Positions 35,942 to 45,387 of a stretch of DNA of 64,000 nt are shown one piece after another. The DNA comes from QHXW01 sp963752965 (GTDB lineage Bacteria; Acidobacteriota; Terriglobia; Bryobacterales; Bryobacteraceae): positions 372,001 to 436,000 of the forward strand of contig CAVWAJ010000007.1 in assembly GCA_963752965.1 (NCBI GenBank), read 5' to 3'. The notes beneath the pieces were generated by a model. The model was given only the letters and a program-made list of their open reading frames with translations, searched no databases and was not told the DNA's origin. The position numbers and the translations under genes are program-made. Positions within the stretch are counted from its first letter, which is position 1. Every line of letters starts with the position of its first letter.

Positions 35942-38900
35942 TTACCAGATAAACTTCATCGCGAATTGCAACTGGCGATTATTGGCAGCCGTGCCGCTGA
36001 TGGTGTTAAAGGAACCGATCTGCTTGATACTAGCCGGGCCAGTCGGATGGCCGGTCGCGTCGTAATTCACGTACTGATCCTCGTACGGGTTCGGCATGGA
36101 GAAGATCGGGTGATTCAAGAGGTTGAAGGCTTCGAAGCGGAACTGGAGCTTGAGACGCTCTGTAATCGCGGCGGTCTTTTGGGCCGTGAAATCGAAACTG
36201 ATGAAGTCCGGTCCACGAAGAATGCCGCGTCCTCCATTTCCCCACACTTCCGCGGAGTTGGGGGTAGCGAAGGCTCCCAGGTTCCAAAAATCCAAAATGT
36301 TTTTGGGACCGTTGTTGGGATTGCCGATGATGTCGCAGTTGTCCACTTCGAAGTTTGCATTGTTGACCGCCGCGTCACTCCCGTTGTCGCAGGACTGCGC
36401 GAAACCGGTGCGAGCCACAGCGATCCCGCCGATCTGCCAGCCACCGAAAAGCTTGTCTACGGGACCAGACCAATTCGCTCCCCACGCCTTGCCTTTACCG
36501 AACGGCAACTCATAGAGGGCGCTGTTCACCCAGTTCAGCTTCGCGTCAAATGCGGACGGGCCGTAATCCAGGCGGTAGTTCCACGGATGCGGGGTAGATG
36601 GGCCATTCCCACCGTCACGGGTGGAGGACGCGGAATCCATCGATCTACTCCAGGTGAAGGAGCTCAGGAACGTCACTCCCTGGGAATAACGTTTCTCAAG
36701 CTTCGTTTGAAACGAATTATAGTTGGCCGAGGTTACACTCTGAATCTGGTTGTAGTACGAGGCAAGCGATGCATACTTGGGAGCGAGTAGAACCACGGGT
36801 TCGACCAACTGGCCGGGGCTCGATTGCTCCGGCTGGGGATCGTTTTGGTCGGTCAGGTGCGGCAGGTGAGTCGAGGCCGAACCCACGTAGCTGACGTCCA
36901 ACACCAGATTCTGCGCAAGCTCCTGCTGGATGCCAAAACTCCACTGCTGGATGCGAGGGGTCTTCAGGTGAGGATCAATCGTGAATTGCGATGGAGCACT
37001 GATCGTTTGTGCCGTATTATTGAAAATCTGGTCCATGATCGAGTACGTGCTCTTGCGGATGTATTTGACGGAAATGGGCGCGCTGCGCGCAAAATCGAAC
37101 CAGGGATCAGCGTTCATCGGGGAATAAAAGATACCCGCACCGCCGCGGAAGACCGTCTTGTTATGGCCCCAAGAGGGCGACCAGGCGAAACCGAGGCGCG
37201 GCGACCAGTTATTGAAGTCGGTGAACACCAGGCTACGGCCCAGAATGTTGCTCCGGATGAAAGGCAGATACTCGGGCGAATTGGGGTCGGAGATGAAGCG
37301 CGTCGGCGGCATCCCTTGATAGGGATCGCCTGTGCCTGGCCGGATGATCGTGGGAACGCCGTTGATGATGTCCAAGTTCGTAATCTGATTCCGGTTGTCA
37401 TACCAATACGGCGAGAGCTCATAACGCAAACCAAGATTGATGGTCAGACTGCGCGAAAACTTAAAATCATCCTGGATATAGTAGGCCTGCGTCCAGCGGA
37501 ACAAATGGTCGTGAGCATCTCCCGTCGCCACCTCCGAATCGTTGCTGATACCGAGCAGGAAGGACGCCACGGTCAGGCCGCCCGTTCCATCCAGTGCCGC
37601 AGTAGCCACGGAAGGAATTTGGAAAGTGCCGCGCGCCAAGTTGTGGTTCAAGAGGTTTAGATACTCGTGGCGGAAGTCGACGCCGGCCTTGATGGTGTGG
37701 CGCCCCTTATTCCATGACCAGTCATCGCCGTATCCGTATACATTCTGGATTTTTTGCAGCGGGTTGCCGAAGGCATTCTCGCCCAAGCCGAGAAAATTGT
37801 CACCTGCTCCACTGATGCTGGGAGTCCCGTAATCGAGCGGGTAACCCGAAACGCCCGGGATTCCAAACTGACTCCCGGCGATGTTAGTTGTGTTCGCCAG
37901 TTGGCCAATGGCACTGGCATTGGCCCGGACGTAATTCGCTTTCAGCTCGTTCACCATCTGCGCCCCGATCGTCCACGAATGGTGCAGAGTCAGCGTCTGA
38001 GTCTTGACTGACTCGGTTGTGCCGTTCCCCGGCAAAAGCGAGCCGTTGACTGCATCCTCCCGCGCCCAGGAATATCGGCCCCACAGATTCATGTTGGGGT
38101 TGATGACATAGTCGATGCGGCCTGCCGCCTGGTCCCAGTTCGTGGGATTGGCCACCACTCCCGTGTAGTTGTCGCGCAATTGGCCGGGGATGTTCGGCGC
38201 CGGTGAGAACTGCGATTGCAGGAACTTGGCCGCAGCATTGTTCCAACACTGCTGTGGGATCTGCATATTGGGCCATGGGACGTCGGTGTTGGGATTCGAG
38301 TTGTAGCATCCCGCGGGGAGCGTGTTACCGGGAAAGAACAGCGAGTTGCCGCTTGCATCAGTAATGTGCGGCATGTAGATGGGAGTGTCATACGCGGAGA
38401 AATCGCCGGTCTTCACACCGGGTAGGGGCAGGGTAGCCAGCGACGTGCCATTCGTACGGTCGCGCAGGCCTTCGTAAGTGCCAAAGAAAAACAATTTGTC
38501 TTTCTTGATTCTGCCACCCGCCGTACCTCCGAACTGGTTGCGCCGGAAAGGAGGTTTGGGAGCGGGCCCGCCGGCGTTGATGTCATTAAAGTAATCCTTG
38601 GCGTCCAGCGCATCGTTGCGCAGGAAGTCGTACGCCGTGCCGTGGAGCGTATTGGTGCCTCCCTTGGTGACGGCGTTAATCTGCGCGGCACCGCGTCCGA
38701 ACTCAGCGGTATAGGAGTTAGTCTGTACCTTGAATTCCTGGATTTCATCAATGGACGGGATGGCGGCGATAGTGTTGGAGTCCGGCGAGGTATTGACCGC
38801 GCCATCCAATAGATAGTTGGTGTCCTGGGCCCGCGCGCCCCCCAGCGAGTACTGGTCGCTGTCGCGCCGGCCAATGTTGCGGGTATCCTGGAAGGCCGTG

Positions 38901-39430
38901 CTGCCGTCTTTGGTGTACGTCACACCTGGCCCAAGCGTTGCCAGATCCAGAAAGCTGCGACCGTTCAACGGCAGGTCGACCACGCGTTTGTTATCGATGA
39001 CCTGGCCGACGGTACTCGATTCGGTCTCGAGCAGTGGCGCGGCAGCGGTGGCGGTTATCGTTTCGGATACCTGGCCGAGTTGGAGCGTCACGTCCACGCG
39101 CGCCTTCTGGTCCACTTCCAAAGTGAACGCCGGCACACTGGCGGTGCTGAAACTGGGGTGTTTCACGGTTACGGAATAGCGGCCCGGTTCGAGCGCGCTA
39201 ACGGTATAGTCGCCGGTGCTGGTGGTACGGGTCGCGTGCGGCGTGTTGCGATCGACGTTCGTCACAATCACTTCCGCATCGGGGACCACAGCGCCGGTTG
39301 CATCAAATACGACACCGGTGACGGTGGCCGTGCCGATCTGCGCAAAGCTCGTGGCGGTGGAAAGCGCTAGTAGCGCCACGACAAACAGGACCTGCACTTT
39401 CTTACGATCGAATATCTTCGAACAGAACAT
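35942..39430 (-). CDS. Oar-like TonB-dependent outer-membrane receptor with carboxypeptidase-regulatory N-domain
   Basis: 1162 aa from the ATG at 39430, chosen over 39574 because GAGGAG lies upstream and the product then has a signal peptide (VQVLFVVALLALSTATSFAQ). The N-terminal CarboxypepD_reg-like domain (GVVFDATGAVVPDAEVIVTN, ~30-110) is followed by a plug (TVGQVIDNKRVVDLPLNGRSF) and a large 22-strand-type barrel ending in FKFIW-like FAMKFIW with terminal aromatic Trp. This class is abundant in acidobacteria and is thought to import glycans or proteins. No partner SusD-type gene adjoins it. Confidence 0.92.
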   Translation of the reverse strand: MFCSKIFDRKKVQVLFVVALLALSTATSFAQIGTATVTGVVFDATGAVVPDAEVIVTNVDRNTPHATRTTSTGDYTVSALEPGRYSVTVKHPSFSTASVPAFTLEVDQKARVDVTLQLGQVSETITATAAAPLLETESSTVGQVIDNKRVVDLPLNGRSFLDLATLGPGVTYTKDGSTAFQDTRNIGRRDSDQYSLGGARAQDTNYLLDGAVNTSPDSNTIAAIPSIDEIQEFKVQTNSYTAEFGRGAAQINAVTKGGTNTLHGTAYDFLRNDALDAKDYFNDINAGGPAPKPPFRRNQFGGTAGGRIKKDKLFFFGTYEGLRDRTNGTSLATLPLPGVKTGDFSAYDTPIYMPHITDASGNSLFFPGNTLPAGCYNSNPNTDVPWPNMQIPQQCWNNAAAKFLQSQFSPAPNIPGQLRDNYTGVVANPTNWDQAAGRIDYVINPNMNLWGRYSWAREDAVNGSLLPGNGTTESVKTQTLTLHHSWTIGAQMVNELKANYVRANASAIGQLANTTNIAGSQFGIPGVSGYPLDYGTPSISGAGDNFLGLGENAFGNPLQKIQNVYGYGDDWSWNKGRHTIKAGVDFRHEYLNLLNHNLARGTFQIPSVATAALDGTGGLTVASFLLGISNDSEVATGDAHDHLFRWTQAYYIQDDFKFSRSLTINLGLRYELSPYWYDNRNQITNLDIINGVPTIIRPGTGDPYQGMPPTRFISDPNSPEYLPFIRSNILGRSLVFTDFNNWSPRLGFAWSPSWGHNKTVFRGGAGIFYSPMNADPWFDFARSAPISVKYIRKSTYSIMDQIFNNTAQTISAPSQFTIDPHLKTPRIQQWSFGIQQELAQNLVLDVSYVGSASTHLPHLTDQNDPQPEQSSPGQLVEPVVLLAPKYASLASYYNQIQSVTSANYNSFQTKLEKRYSQGVTFLSSFTWSRSMDSASSTRDGGNGPSTPHPWNYRLDYGPSAFDAKLNWVNSALYELPFGKGKAWGANWSGPVDKLFGGWQIGGIAVARTGFAQSCDNGSDAAVNNANFEVDNCDIIGNPNNGPKNILDFWNLGAFATPNSAEVWGNGGRGILRGPDFISFDFTAQKTAAITERLKLQFRFEAFNLLNHPIFSMPNPYEDQYVNYDATGHPTGPASIKQIGSFNTISGTAANNRQLQFAMKFIW

Positions 39431-39803
39431 AGCTGTATTGGCTCCTCTGCGACCAAAGATGACTGCGATTATTTGTTGCCCCAATGTCATCCCCGCCGGC
39501 GGTGTAAATACCGTTAGAACCGGCTGGTGACAAAAGCGATGTTGGATGAAGCATACTCCAATTGGGATCGTCACGCAACCGGAGGCGAGAGCGGCACGTC
39601 ACGAGGGGTTCCATGAGCGGGCCAGCCAGATCGGATATCAGATCCGATTATCGCGGTCATCAGGAACTTGAATTGGACACGGGCCCGATCCCGACTTAGT
39701 ATTGTGACTAAGGGTGGTGCTAACTACCCAATTACGAGAAGCGGTTTCCCCGCCGATCCCTTCATTCTCCCCGCCGAGAAGCTCGATCCACCGAGAGAGG
39801 CAT
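39431..39803. promoter_or_regulatory. Divergent intergenic region upstream of the TonB receptor and degenerate receiver
   Basis: About 370 bp between two divergently read genes, so it must carry both promoters. I see an upstream ATG-led extension of the receptor frame (to 39574) that lacks a ribosome site, and no clear -35/-10 pair or operator. Confidence 0.45.
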
Positions 39804-40199
39804 ATGCTGACAGATAAAATTCCAGGCGCTCATTTCATTTTCCACGAACTTGACGCGTCACTGGTCGAGCAGTTGTGTAACGCGGTGTCGCGCCCAGGGC
39901 GCGCATTCCATTCCACCGCATCCACGTCGGAGTGCATTTCCGTTGCGGAGCGGGAGCAGGCAGATGTGGTGTTTTGCAGTGCGGATCCGGCGGAATACCG
40001 GAGTCTTCTAGCCGCGTTGAAACGGAGCGGCCTACCCCTGCCTGTCGTGGTGGTCAGCCGAATTCCGGAAACTTCAGAGTGGCTGGATGCGCTGGAGGCG
40101 GGCGCCACGGACTACTGCGCGGCTCCCTTCGAGCGCCAGCATGTTTCGTGGCTGGTCGAATCCGCGCTGCTGTCGACCAAGCATCTGCGGCCGAGGTAG
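39804..40199 (+). CDS. Degenerate response-regulator receiver domain protein
   Basis: 131 aa from the ATG at 39804, which has GAGAGG 3 nt upstream (an ATG-less extension to 39714 is less likely). The fold pattern is that of a stand-alone CheY-like domain: ADVVFCSADP, LPVVVVSRIPETSEWLDALEAGATDYCAAPFE. The phospho-acceptor Asp expected after VVFC is Ser, and the conserved Lys before PF is Ala; the Thr/Ser switch is Ser. It is therefore probably not phosphorylated and may act as a protein-binding pseudo-receiver. Convergent with the GAF-ANTAR gene (6 nt). Confidence 0.7.
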   Translation: MLTDKIPGAHFIFHELDASLVEQLCNAVSRPGRAFHSTASTSECISVAEREQADVVFCSADPAEYRSLLAALKRSGLPLPVVVVSRIPETSEWLDALEAGATDYCAAPFERQHVSWLVESALLSTKHLRPR

Positions 40200-40205
40200 C
40201 GACCG

Positions 40206-40946
40206 CTAAGCCGGTTCTCCCCCGCCCTTCTTGCTACTGTCACCGGAGGCGACATCCTCGGCCAGGATGATGGCCTCTGCCAGTTCCCGCATCGGCCGCC
40301 GCATACGGCGGCTTTCATTGCGCAGCCGCAAATACGCCGCCTCTTCGGTGAGCTTGTGCTTGGACTGAAGAATGCCTTTAGCCCGCTCCACGAGTTTACG
40401 GGTTTCGAGCTGGCGCTTCATCTCCTCCGTCTCTTCGTAGAGCCGCACATTCTCGGCGTGGAGGCGGGCTTTGGCGATCGCGCCGCCCATCTGTTCGCCG
40501 ATAAATGTGAGTAGGGACACTTCTTCCACACTGTGGACACGCGGTTGCTTGTGATGAATGTTGATCACCCCGGTGACGTCGCCGCGGCTGACGAGAGGCA
40601 CGGAGAGAAATGCTTCATAAGTGTCTTCCACCAGGCCGGCGAACTTCTTAAAGCGCATGTCCGCCGAGGCGTTCTGGTCCAGCGCCACGACGGATTTGTG
40701 CTCCGCTACCCATCCGGTGACGCCTTCTCCGGCTTTGATACGGATGTGGCCGATCTCGGCGTCATGGGGAAGCTGGGAGGCGCGCAACACCTCGTCGCCT
40801 CCGGGCTCCGCCAGATAAATGAGACAAGCGTCGCAACCGGTAACCTGCACGGTCAACCGGATCAACTCGCACAGCATCTCATCCAGCGTGGCACCGGAGC
40901 TGACGATCCGGCTGATCTGGTGCAGGAGATCGAGTTGCGATGCCAT
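40206..40946 (-). CDS. GAF-ANTAR regulatory protein
   Basis: 246 aa from the ATG at 40946 (MASQLDLLHQISRIV), preceded by GGGA. An N-terminal GAF domain (about 15-165: LDEMLCELIRLTVQVTGCDACLIYL, GVTGWVAEHKSVVALDQNA, FLSVPLVSRGDVTGVINIHH) is followed by a short coiled coil and a C-terminal ANTAR domain (LVERAKGILQSKHKLTEEAAYLRLRNESRRMRRPM). ANTAR domains bind tandem RNA hairpins and prevent premature transcription termination. The ligand of the GAF domain and the RNA targets are unknown; no hairpin pair stands out in the adjacent DNA. Confidence 0.88.
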   Translation of the reverse strand: MASQLDLLHQISRIVSSGATLDEMLCELIRLTVQVTGCDACLIYLAEPGGDEVLRASQLPHDAEIGHIRIKAGEGVTGWVAEHKSVVALDQNASADMRFKKFAGLVEDTYEAFLSVPLVSRGDVTGVINIHHKQPRVHSVEEVSLLTFIGEQMGGAIAKARLHAENVRLYEETEEMKRQLETRKLVERAKGILQSKHKLTEEAAYLRLRNESRRMRRPMRELAEAIILAEDVASGDSSKKGGGEPA

Positions 40947-41213
40947 TCCCAATTTTGAGCGTAGTGTGCGGGGCGGGAGCCGGTCCAATCGAAATTTTCT
41001 ATGGCCGGTATGGACGATTCTGCGAATTGGCTCCCGGCGCCGCGGGGATCCGTGGCCTTCTAGGGACCGGGGAGTAGCCAGCCACGGCAGGCCCAGTACC
41101 GGGCGTATACTGATGCCTAGAGGGAAGGCTGACGTAAGTTTCCGGCTTAGCCAGGGAGCGCGCGCCATTGCTTCAAGTCCGGAACGGCATTTCCGAATGC
41201 GCCGGAAGCAGAT

Positions 41214-43058
41214 ATGACGATCCAACGGAAAGTCCCCCTCATCCTCGCATTCACCTTGATCGGGCTGCTGTGCGCCGTGTCCGTTACGTCACGGGTCCTG
41301 TTACTCGACAGTTTTGTCCAGCTCGAGGAGCGGGAAGTGCGTTTGAACCTGCTGCGCGCCGACAAAGCCCTTTCGGCTGAGCTGGCGGAAATCAGCCGCT
41401 CGGTGCTGGACTATTCGATCTATGACCGCATGTACGCCTTCATGGTCAGCCATGATCCGAAAGTTCCGGAAGCGGAATTCGGCAATCTGGATACGCTGCG
41501 CACGAACTTTGTAGGCATCTTCGATCTTGACGGCAAGATGATTTTCGGCAAAGCGGTGGAACTGCCGAGCTCCAAACTCACGGAAATCCCGCAGGGACTG
41601 ACGGAGAACTTGGCAGCGTCCGACCTACTGCGCCGGCCGGGCGTCGAGAGCCCGCTGGAGGGCGTGCTGATGCTGCCGGGCGGGCCCATGCTGGTGGCGC
41701 TCTCCCCGATTCTGACGGGGGAACGGAAAGGGCCGGTGCGGGGAACACTGGCGATGGGACGCTGGTTAAATGCTGATGAAGTGAGCCGCCTTGGACAGAA
41801 GACGCGTTTGTCGCTTTCTATCGAGCCGCTGTCTGCCCGGGGATTTCCTGCTGATGTGGGGGCGGCGCGTTCCACTCAGACAACCTGGGTGCGGCCACTG
41901 AACGAACAAACGGTTGCCGGATATCTCCAAATCAAGGATCTGCACACGAACCCTGCGTTGATCCTCAAAGTCGAGATTCCACGCGAGATCTACGCTCAGG
42001 GCAAGGCGACGTTGCTCTACCTGATGCTGTGGCTATTCGGAGCGGCCATGGTATTTGGCGGTGTCACGCGCCTTCTGTTGGGGAGGGCCGTTCTTGTACC
42101 ACTAGCCCGGCTTAGCAGCGAAGTGGAGGCGATCGGAAGACGGCAACGAGTCTCAGACCGTGTTCCCATGCGCGGGAATGACGAACTGACGATGCTCGCG
42201 GGAACCATCAACCAGACGCTCCAAGCCCTGGAGCACGCTGAGGAATCGCTGCGCAAGTCGCATGCGGAACTGGAAGACCGCGTGCGGGAACGGACCGCCG
42301 AACTAGCGGCGAGCAAGGAAGCGGCCGAGGCCGCCAACCGCATCAAGAGCGAATTTCTGGCCAATATGAGCCACGAACTCCGCACGCCCATGAACGGCAT
42401 CATGGGGATGATTGATCTGGCAATGGACACCGATTCGAGCGCCGAGCGGGCTGACTATCTTGAAACAGCGAGAGCGTCGGCGGCCGCGTTGATGACCATC
42501 CTGAAAGACATACTCGATTTTTCGAAGATGGAAACCGAAAGGCTCGATCTGCGGTGCGTCCAGTTCAACGTGGCCGACTGCGTCACCGCCGCATTGCAGA
42601 CTCTCGGAAGGGCGGCAGACCAAAAAGGACTGCACATGGTGCCGAACTTCGGGCCAGGTGTGCCGGAATCCGTGTTCGGCGACCCCGTCCGGCTGGGGCA
42701 GATCCTGTTGAATCTGGTTGGCAACGCCATCAAGTTTACGGAGCACGGGAAAGTCACGGTTCGCGTGGAAGCGGAAGAACCAACGAATGAGACGATTGGT
42801 CTGCACTTTGCCGTGTCTGACACCGGAATCGGAATTCCACCCGAGAAACTGGGGATGATCTTCGAAGGCTTTACGCAAGCCGATATGTCCACAACGAGGA
42901 AGTACGGGGGCATCGGTCTCGGTTTGACAACCTCAGCCGAGCTGGTGAAGACAATGGGGGGCCGGATCTGGGTGGAAAGCCAGGTGAACGTGGGCAGCAC
43001 CTTTCATTTTGCGGTGCGTCTCCGGCGGGTGCTACAAACGGAATTGGTGGCCGGCTGA
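41214..43058 (+). CDS. CHASE4-HAMP sensor histidine kinase
   Basis: 614 aa. TM1 about 7-27; periplasmic CHASE4-like sensor (about 45-265: SVLDYSIYDRMYAFM, NFVGIFDLDGKMIFG); TM2 about 268-288; HAMP; coiled coil; HisKA with MSHELRTPMNGIMGM (phospho-His); HATPase with NLVGNAIKF, DTGIGIP and GGIGLGLT. No receiver or Hpt domain. GGAAG precedes the ATG. Its kinase core closely resembles that of 46387-49950, so the two are probably paralogous kinases. Confidence 0.93.
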   Translation: MTIQRKVPLILAFTLIGLLCAVSVTSRVLLLDSFVQLEEREVRLNLLRADKALSAELAEISRSVLDYSIYDRMYAFMVSHDPKVPEAEFGNLDTLRTNFVGIFDLDGKMIFGKAVELPSSKLTEIPQGLTENLAASDLLRRPGVESPLEGVLMLPGGPMLVALSPILTGERKGPVRGTLAMGRWLNADEVSRLGQKTRLSLSIEPLSARGFPADVGAARSTQTTWVRPLNEQTVAGYLQIKDLHTNPALILKVEIPREIYAQGKATLLYLMLWLFGAAMVFGGVTRLLLGRAVLVPLARLSSEVEAIGRRQRVSDRVPMRGNDELTMLAGTINQTLQALEHAEESLRKSHAELEDRVRERTAELAASKEAAEAANRIKSEFLANMSHELRTPMNGIMGMIDLAMDTDSSAERADYLETARASAAALMTILKDILDFSKMETERLDLRCVQFNVADCVTAALQTLGRAADQKGLHMVPNFGPGVPESVFGDPVRLGQILLNLVGNAIKFTEHGKVTVRVEAEEPTNETIGLHFAVSDTGIGIPPEKLGMIFEGFTQADMSTTRKYGGIGLGLTTSAELVKTMGGRIWVESQVNVGSTFHFAVRLRRVLQTELVAG

Positions 43059-43074
43059 GGCCATCCTCGCTGTC

Positions 43075-43953
43075 CTATAAGAGGCTGCACTCAACCATAT
43101 TGAGCTCGTGGACGACTTGTTGGCGCATCTCATCGAGCGATCGTGGCGCGCCCCTCCTGGATGGCGGCAACAGGCTGGCAATGTACTCGGGATCCCATTC
43201 CCGTGCCGAGCCTGCCGCATAGAATCCGCTGCAGCGCGCCGCGGCGCAGGCTGCCTGCACCAGCGCCCGTAAGTGCGGGCTCTCACGAGTAATGGGATCA
43301 TGGTGATGGCCAATGATGTCACTGAGGGCCGGTTGAAACTTCCACAACCGGGAGAGATGGCCGCCGGCCTCGCAGTGATCGACTCCAAAAATCTCTTGTT
43401 CCACACCTCGAAAGTCGTCACTGACACTGTCCGAAGTTCTCTTCAGAAACAACGCATAGGCATCCGGCGCCAGCCGGAACAATGCAATCCGCCCGAGGTC
43501 GTGGAGGATGCCGGCCGTGTAAGTAATCGGCCGATCCAATCGGTACCATTGAGCCAGTGTTTCAGCCCAAAGCGCCGTGGCCACGCTGTGGCGCCAGCAA
43601 TCGCGAAGAAGGGATTTGTGGTCGGCACTCATGTAATCTTTTAGTGCCGCGGTGATGAGCATATCACGGACGCGATTTGCGCCCATCAGACACATGGCCC
43701 GGAGAATGCTCCTCACCTCCTGCCGGAAACCAAACAATGAAGAGTTGGCAAGGCGGAGCACCTGGCCCGACAAAGCCGTGTCGGTCAGGATCAAGCGAGA
43801 GACCTCACGAAAGTCGGCGTCTTCGTCGGTGATTACGCCGAGTAGCTTGCTGGCAACCGCGGGGAAAGCTGGCAGCGATTTGAGCCCCGACAGCTTGCCG
43901 AGGTCTATCTGAGGCTGAGAATCCCCGTTGTCACTCAGGCTCGCCTGGTTCAT
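43075..43953 (-). CDS. HDOD-domain signalling protein
   Basis: 292 aa. The HDOD core covers about residues 20-230: LPAFPAVASKLLGVITDEDADFREVSRLI, SLFGFRQEVRSILRAMCLMGANRVRDM, HSVATALWAETLA and GILHDLGRIALF, where an HD pair is retained. The C-terminal tail is variable. HDOD proteins act in signalling and chemotaxis-type regulation, usually without clear catalysis. Convergent with the CHASE4 kinase. Confidence 0.9.
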   Translation of the reverse strand: MNQASLSDNGDSQPQIDLGKLSGLKSLPAFPAVASKLLGVITDEDADFREVSRLILTDTALSGQVLRLANSSLFGFRQEVRSILRAMCLMGANRVRDMLITAALKDYMSADHKSLLRDCWRHSVATALWAETLAQWYRLDRPITYTAGILHDLGRIALFRLAPDAYALFLKRTSDSVSDDFRGVEQEIFGVDHCEAGGHLSRLWKFQPALSDIIGHHHDPITRESPHLRALVQAACAAARCSGFYAAGSAREWDPEYIASLLPPSRRGAPRSLDEMRQQVVHELNMVECSLL

Positions 43954-44167
43954 TTGGTTCTGGCCCGCTAAAGCGATTCGTTTAGGCCAATCTGGCTTTC
44001 GCTCCAGTGTAACCGAAAACGGTCTTTTTCAGCACAGACCCAAGCATTGCAGCGGTCGCCCTGTTGTGATATTTATAGTCTCAAGTCGTACATCTCAATC
44101 CACGTAAGCGCTTCTCTCGGATTGAGCTCAACGATCACTGATTACGCTGAATCAAGGAAGGCACCCA

Positions 44168-44476
44168 GTGGAGTCCGTTAATAGAAAACTCATCCGTCCA
44201 TCTTTTAATGAGATCAAAGAGCAGCTCACCCCTCCACGGCGCGCGCAGCAGAAGAAGCCGGTTCCTCCGGATCAGACCAACGCGGAGAATTTCTATTACG
44301 TCAAGCAAATGCAAGCCAAGACCCCCATGGTTTTCGTGCTTCGCGACGGCGAGAAACTGCGCGGCGTCATCGAGTGGTATGACAAGTCGTGCTTGAAGGT
44401 AAACCGCGACGGCGAACCCAATCTCCTGCTTTATAAGCCAAATATCAAGTACATGTACAAGGACGAGCAGGAATAG
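44168..44476 (+). CDS. hfq: Hfq-like Sm RNA-binding protein with N-terminal extension
   Basis: 102 aa, GTG start preceded by GGAAGG. The first ~38 residues are a basic/proline-rich extension (RRAQQKKPVPPDQ). The Sm1 motif TPMVFVLRDGEKLRGVIEWYDKSCLKV and Sm2 LLLYKPNIKYMYK mark the Hfq fold. The canonical Hfq Sm2 sequence YKHA, whose Lys-His binds RNA on the proximal face, is YKPN here: Lys kept, His lost. A role in small-RNA or mRNA binding is inferred from the family. It precedes panB by about 70 nt. Confidence 0.82.
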   Translation: MESVNRKLIRPSFNEIKEQLTPPRRAQQKKPVPPDQTNAENFYYVKQMQAKTPMVFVLRDGEKLRGVIEWYDKSCLKVNRDGEPNLLLYKPNIKYMYKDEQE

Positions 44477-44547
44477 CAGCCAGCTCGGCCCATCGCAACA
44501 CATTCCCTCGTTCCAGCCCCGGTTTTCCTGTGCGACCATAGAAAAAG

Positions 44548-45387
44548 ATGGCCGAGTCCGCTAAGCGCGTTCGTGTCCGTGACCTTCAAGAGAAGAAGCA
44601 GCGCGGCGAAAAAATCGCCATGCTTACCGTATACGATGCCACGATGGCGCGCTTGCTCGATCGTGCCGGCATCGACGTGTTCTTGGTGGGCGACTCTCTC
44701 GGAATGGTCATCGAAGGCCATGACTCCACGCTGCCGGTAACTTTGGACGCCGTGCGGCATCACACCCAGGCCGTTGCGCGAGGCACCCGGCGCGCGATGG
44801 TGGTTGCCGACATGCCGTTTCTCACCTATCAGGTCAGCCCGGCGGACGCGGTTCGCAATGCCGGAGCCCTCATCCAGCAGGGGGGGGCCGCCGCGGTGAA
44901 GCTCGAGGGCGGCCGCGCGGTCGTGGAGGTGGTCAAGCGCCTTGCCGAAGCCGGCATTCCGGTGATGGGCCACCTGGGCCTGCTCCCGCAGCACGTCCAC
45001 CAGTTGAGCGGCTATCGCATGCAAGCCAAGAGCCAAGAGGACGCAGATCAACTTATCGAAGATGCGCGGGCCATCGAGGATGCCGGGGCGTTTTCGGTGG
45101 TGTTGGAATCCATACCCGCCGAGGTCGCGCGAACAGTCACCCAGGAACTCCGTATCCCCACGATCGGCATTGGCGCGGGTCCGTTTTGTGATGGCCAGGT
45201 GCTCGTTAGCTACGATGCCTTCGGCCTGAATGACGAATTGGTGCCGTCATTCGTGAAACAATACGCAAACTTGGGCGAGCAGATGGTGGAAGCAGCCCGC
45301 GAGTATGCCGAAGATGTCCGGCGCGGAAAGTTTCCCGTGCTTGAGCGGCTCGCCGTGCGCCCCGTGGGTAATGGCTCAGGCAAGTGA
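44548..45387 (+). CDS. panB: 3-methyl-2-oxobutanoate hydroxymethyltransferase
   Basis: 279 aa, the first step of pantothenate (CoA) synthesis: ketopantoate from 2-oxoisovalerate and methylene-THF. Motifs: MLTVYDATMARLLDRAGIDVFLVGDSLGMVI (metal-binding Asp), VVADMPFLTYQ, VKLEGG, GIPVMGHLGLLPQHVH, SVVLESIPAEVA, PTIGIGAGPFCDGQVLV. The stop overlaps the panC start by 4 nt. Confidence 0.96.
   Translation: MAESAKRVRVRDLQEKKQRGEKIAMLTVYDATMARLLDRAGIDVFLVGDSLGMVIEGHDSTLPVTLDAVRHHTQAVARGTRRAMVVADMPFLTYQVSPADAVRNAGALIQQGGAAAVKLEGGRAVVEVVKRLAEAGIPVMGHLGLLPQHVHQLSGYRMQAKSQEDADQLIEDARAIEDAGAFSVVLESIPAEVARTVTQELRIPTIGIGAGPFCDGQVLVSYDAFGLNDELVPSFVKQYANLGEQMVEAAREYAEDVRRGKFPVLERLAVRPVGNGSGK

Noticed and set aside
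43954..44167. Possible riboswitch or leader in the AT-richer region before the Hfq-like gene
   Set aside because: No recognisable riboswitch core or strong hairpin could be identified by eye; a simple promoter region is the simpler reading.
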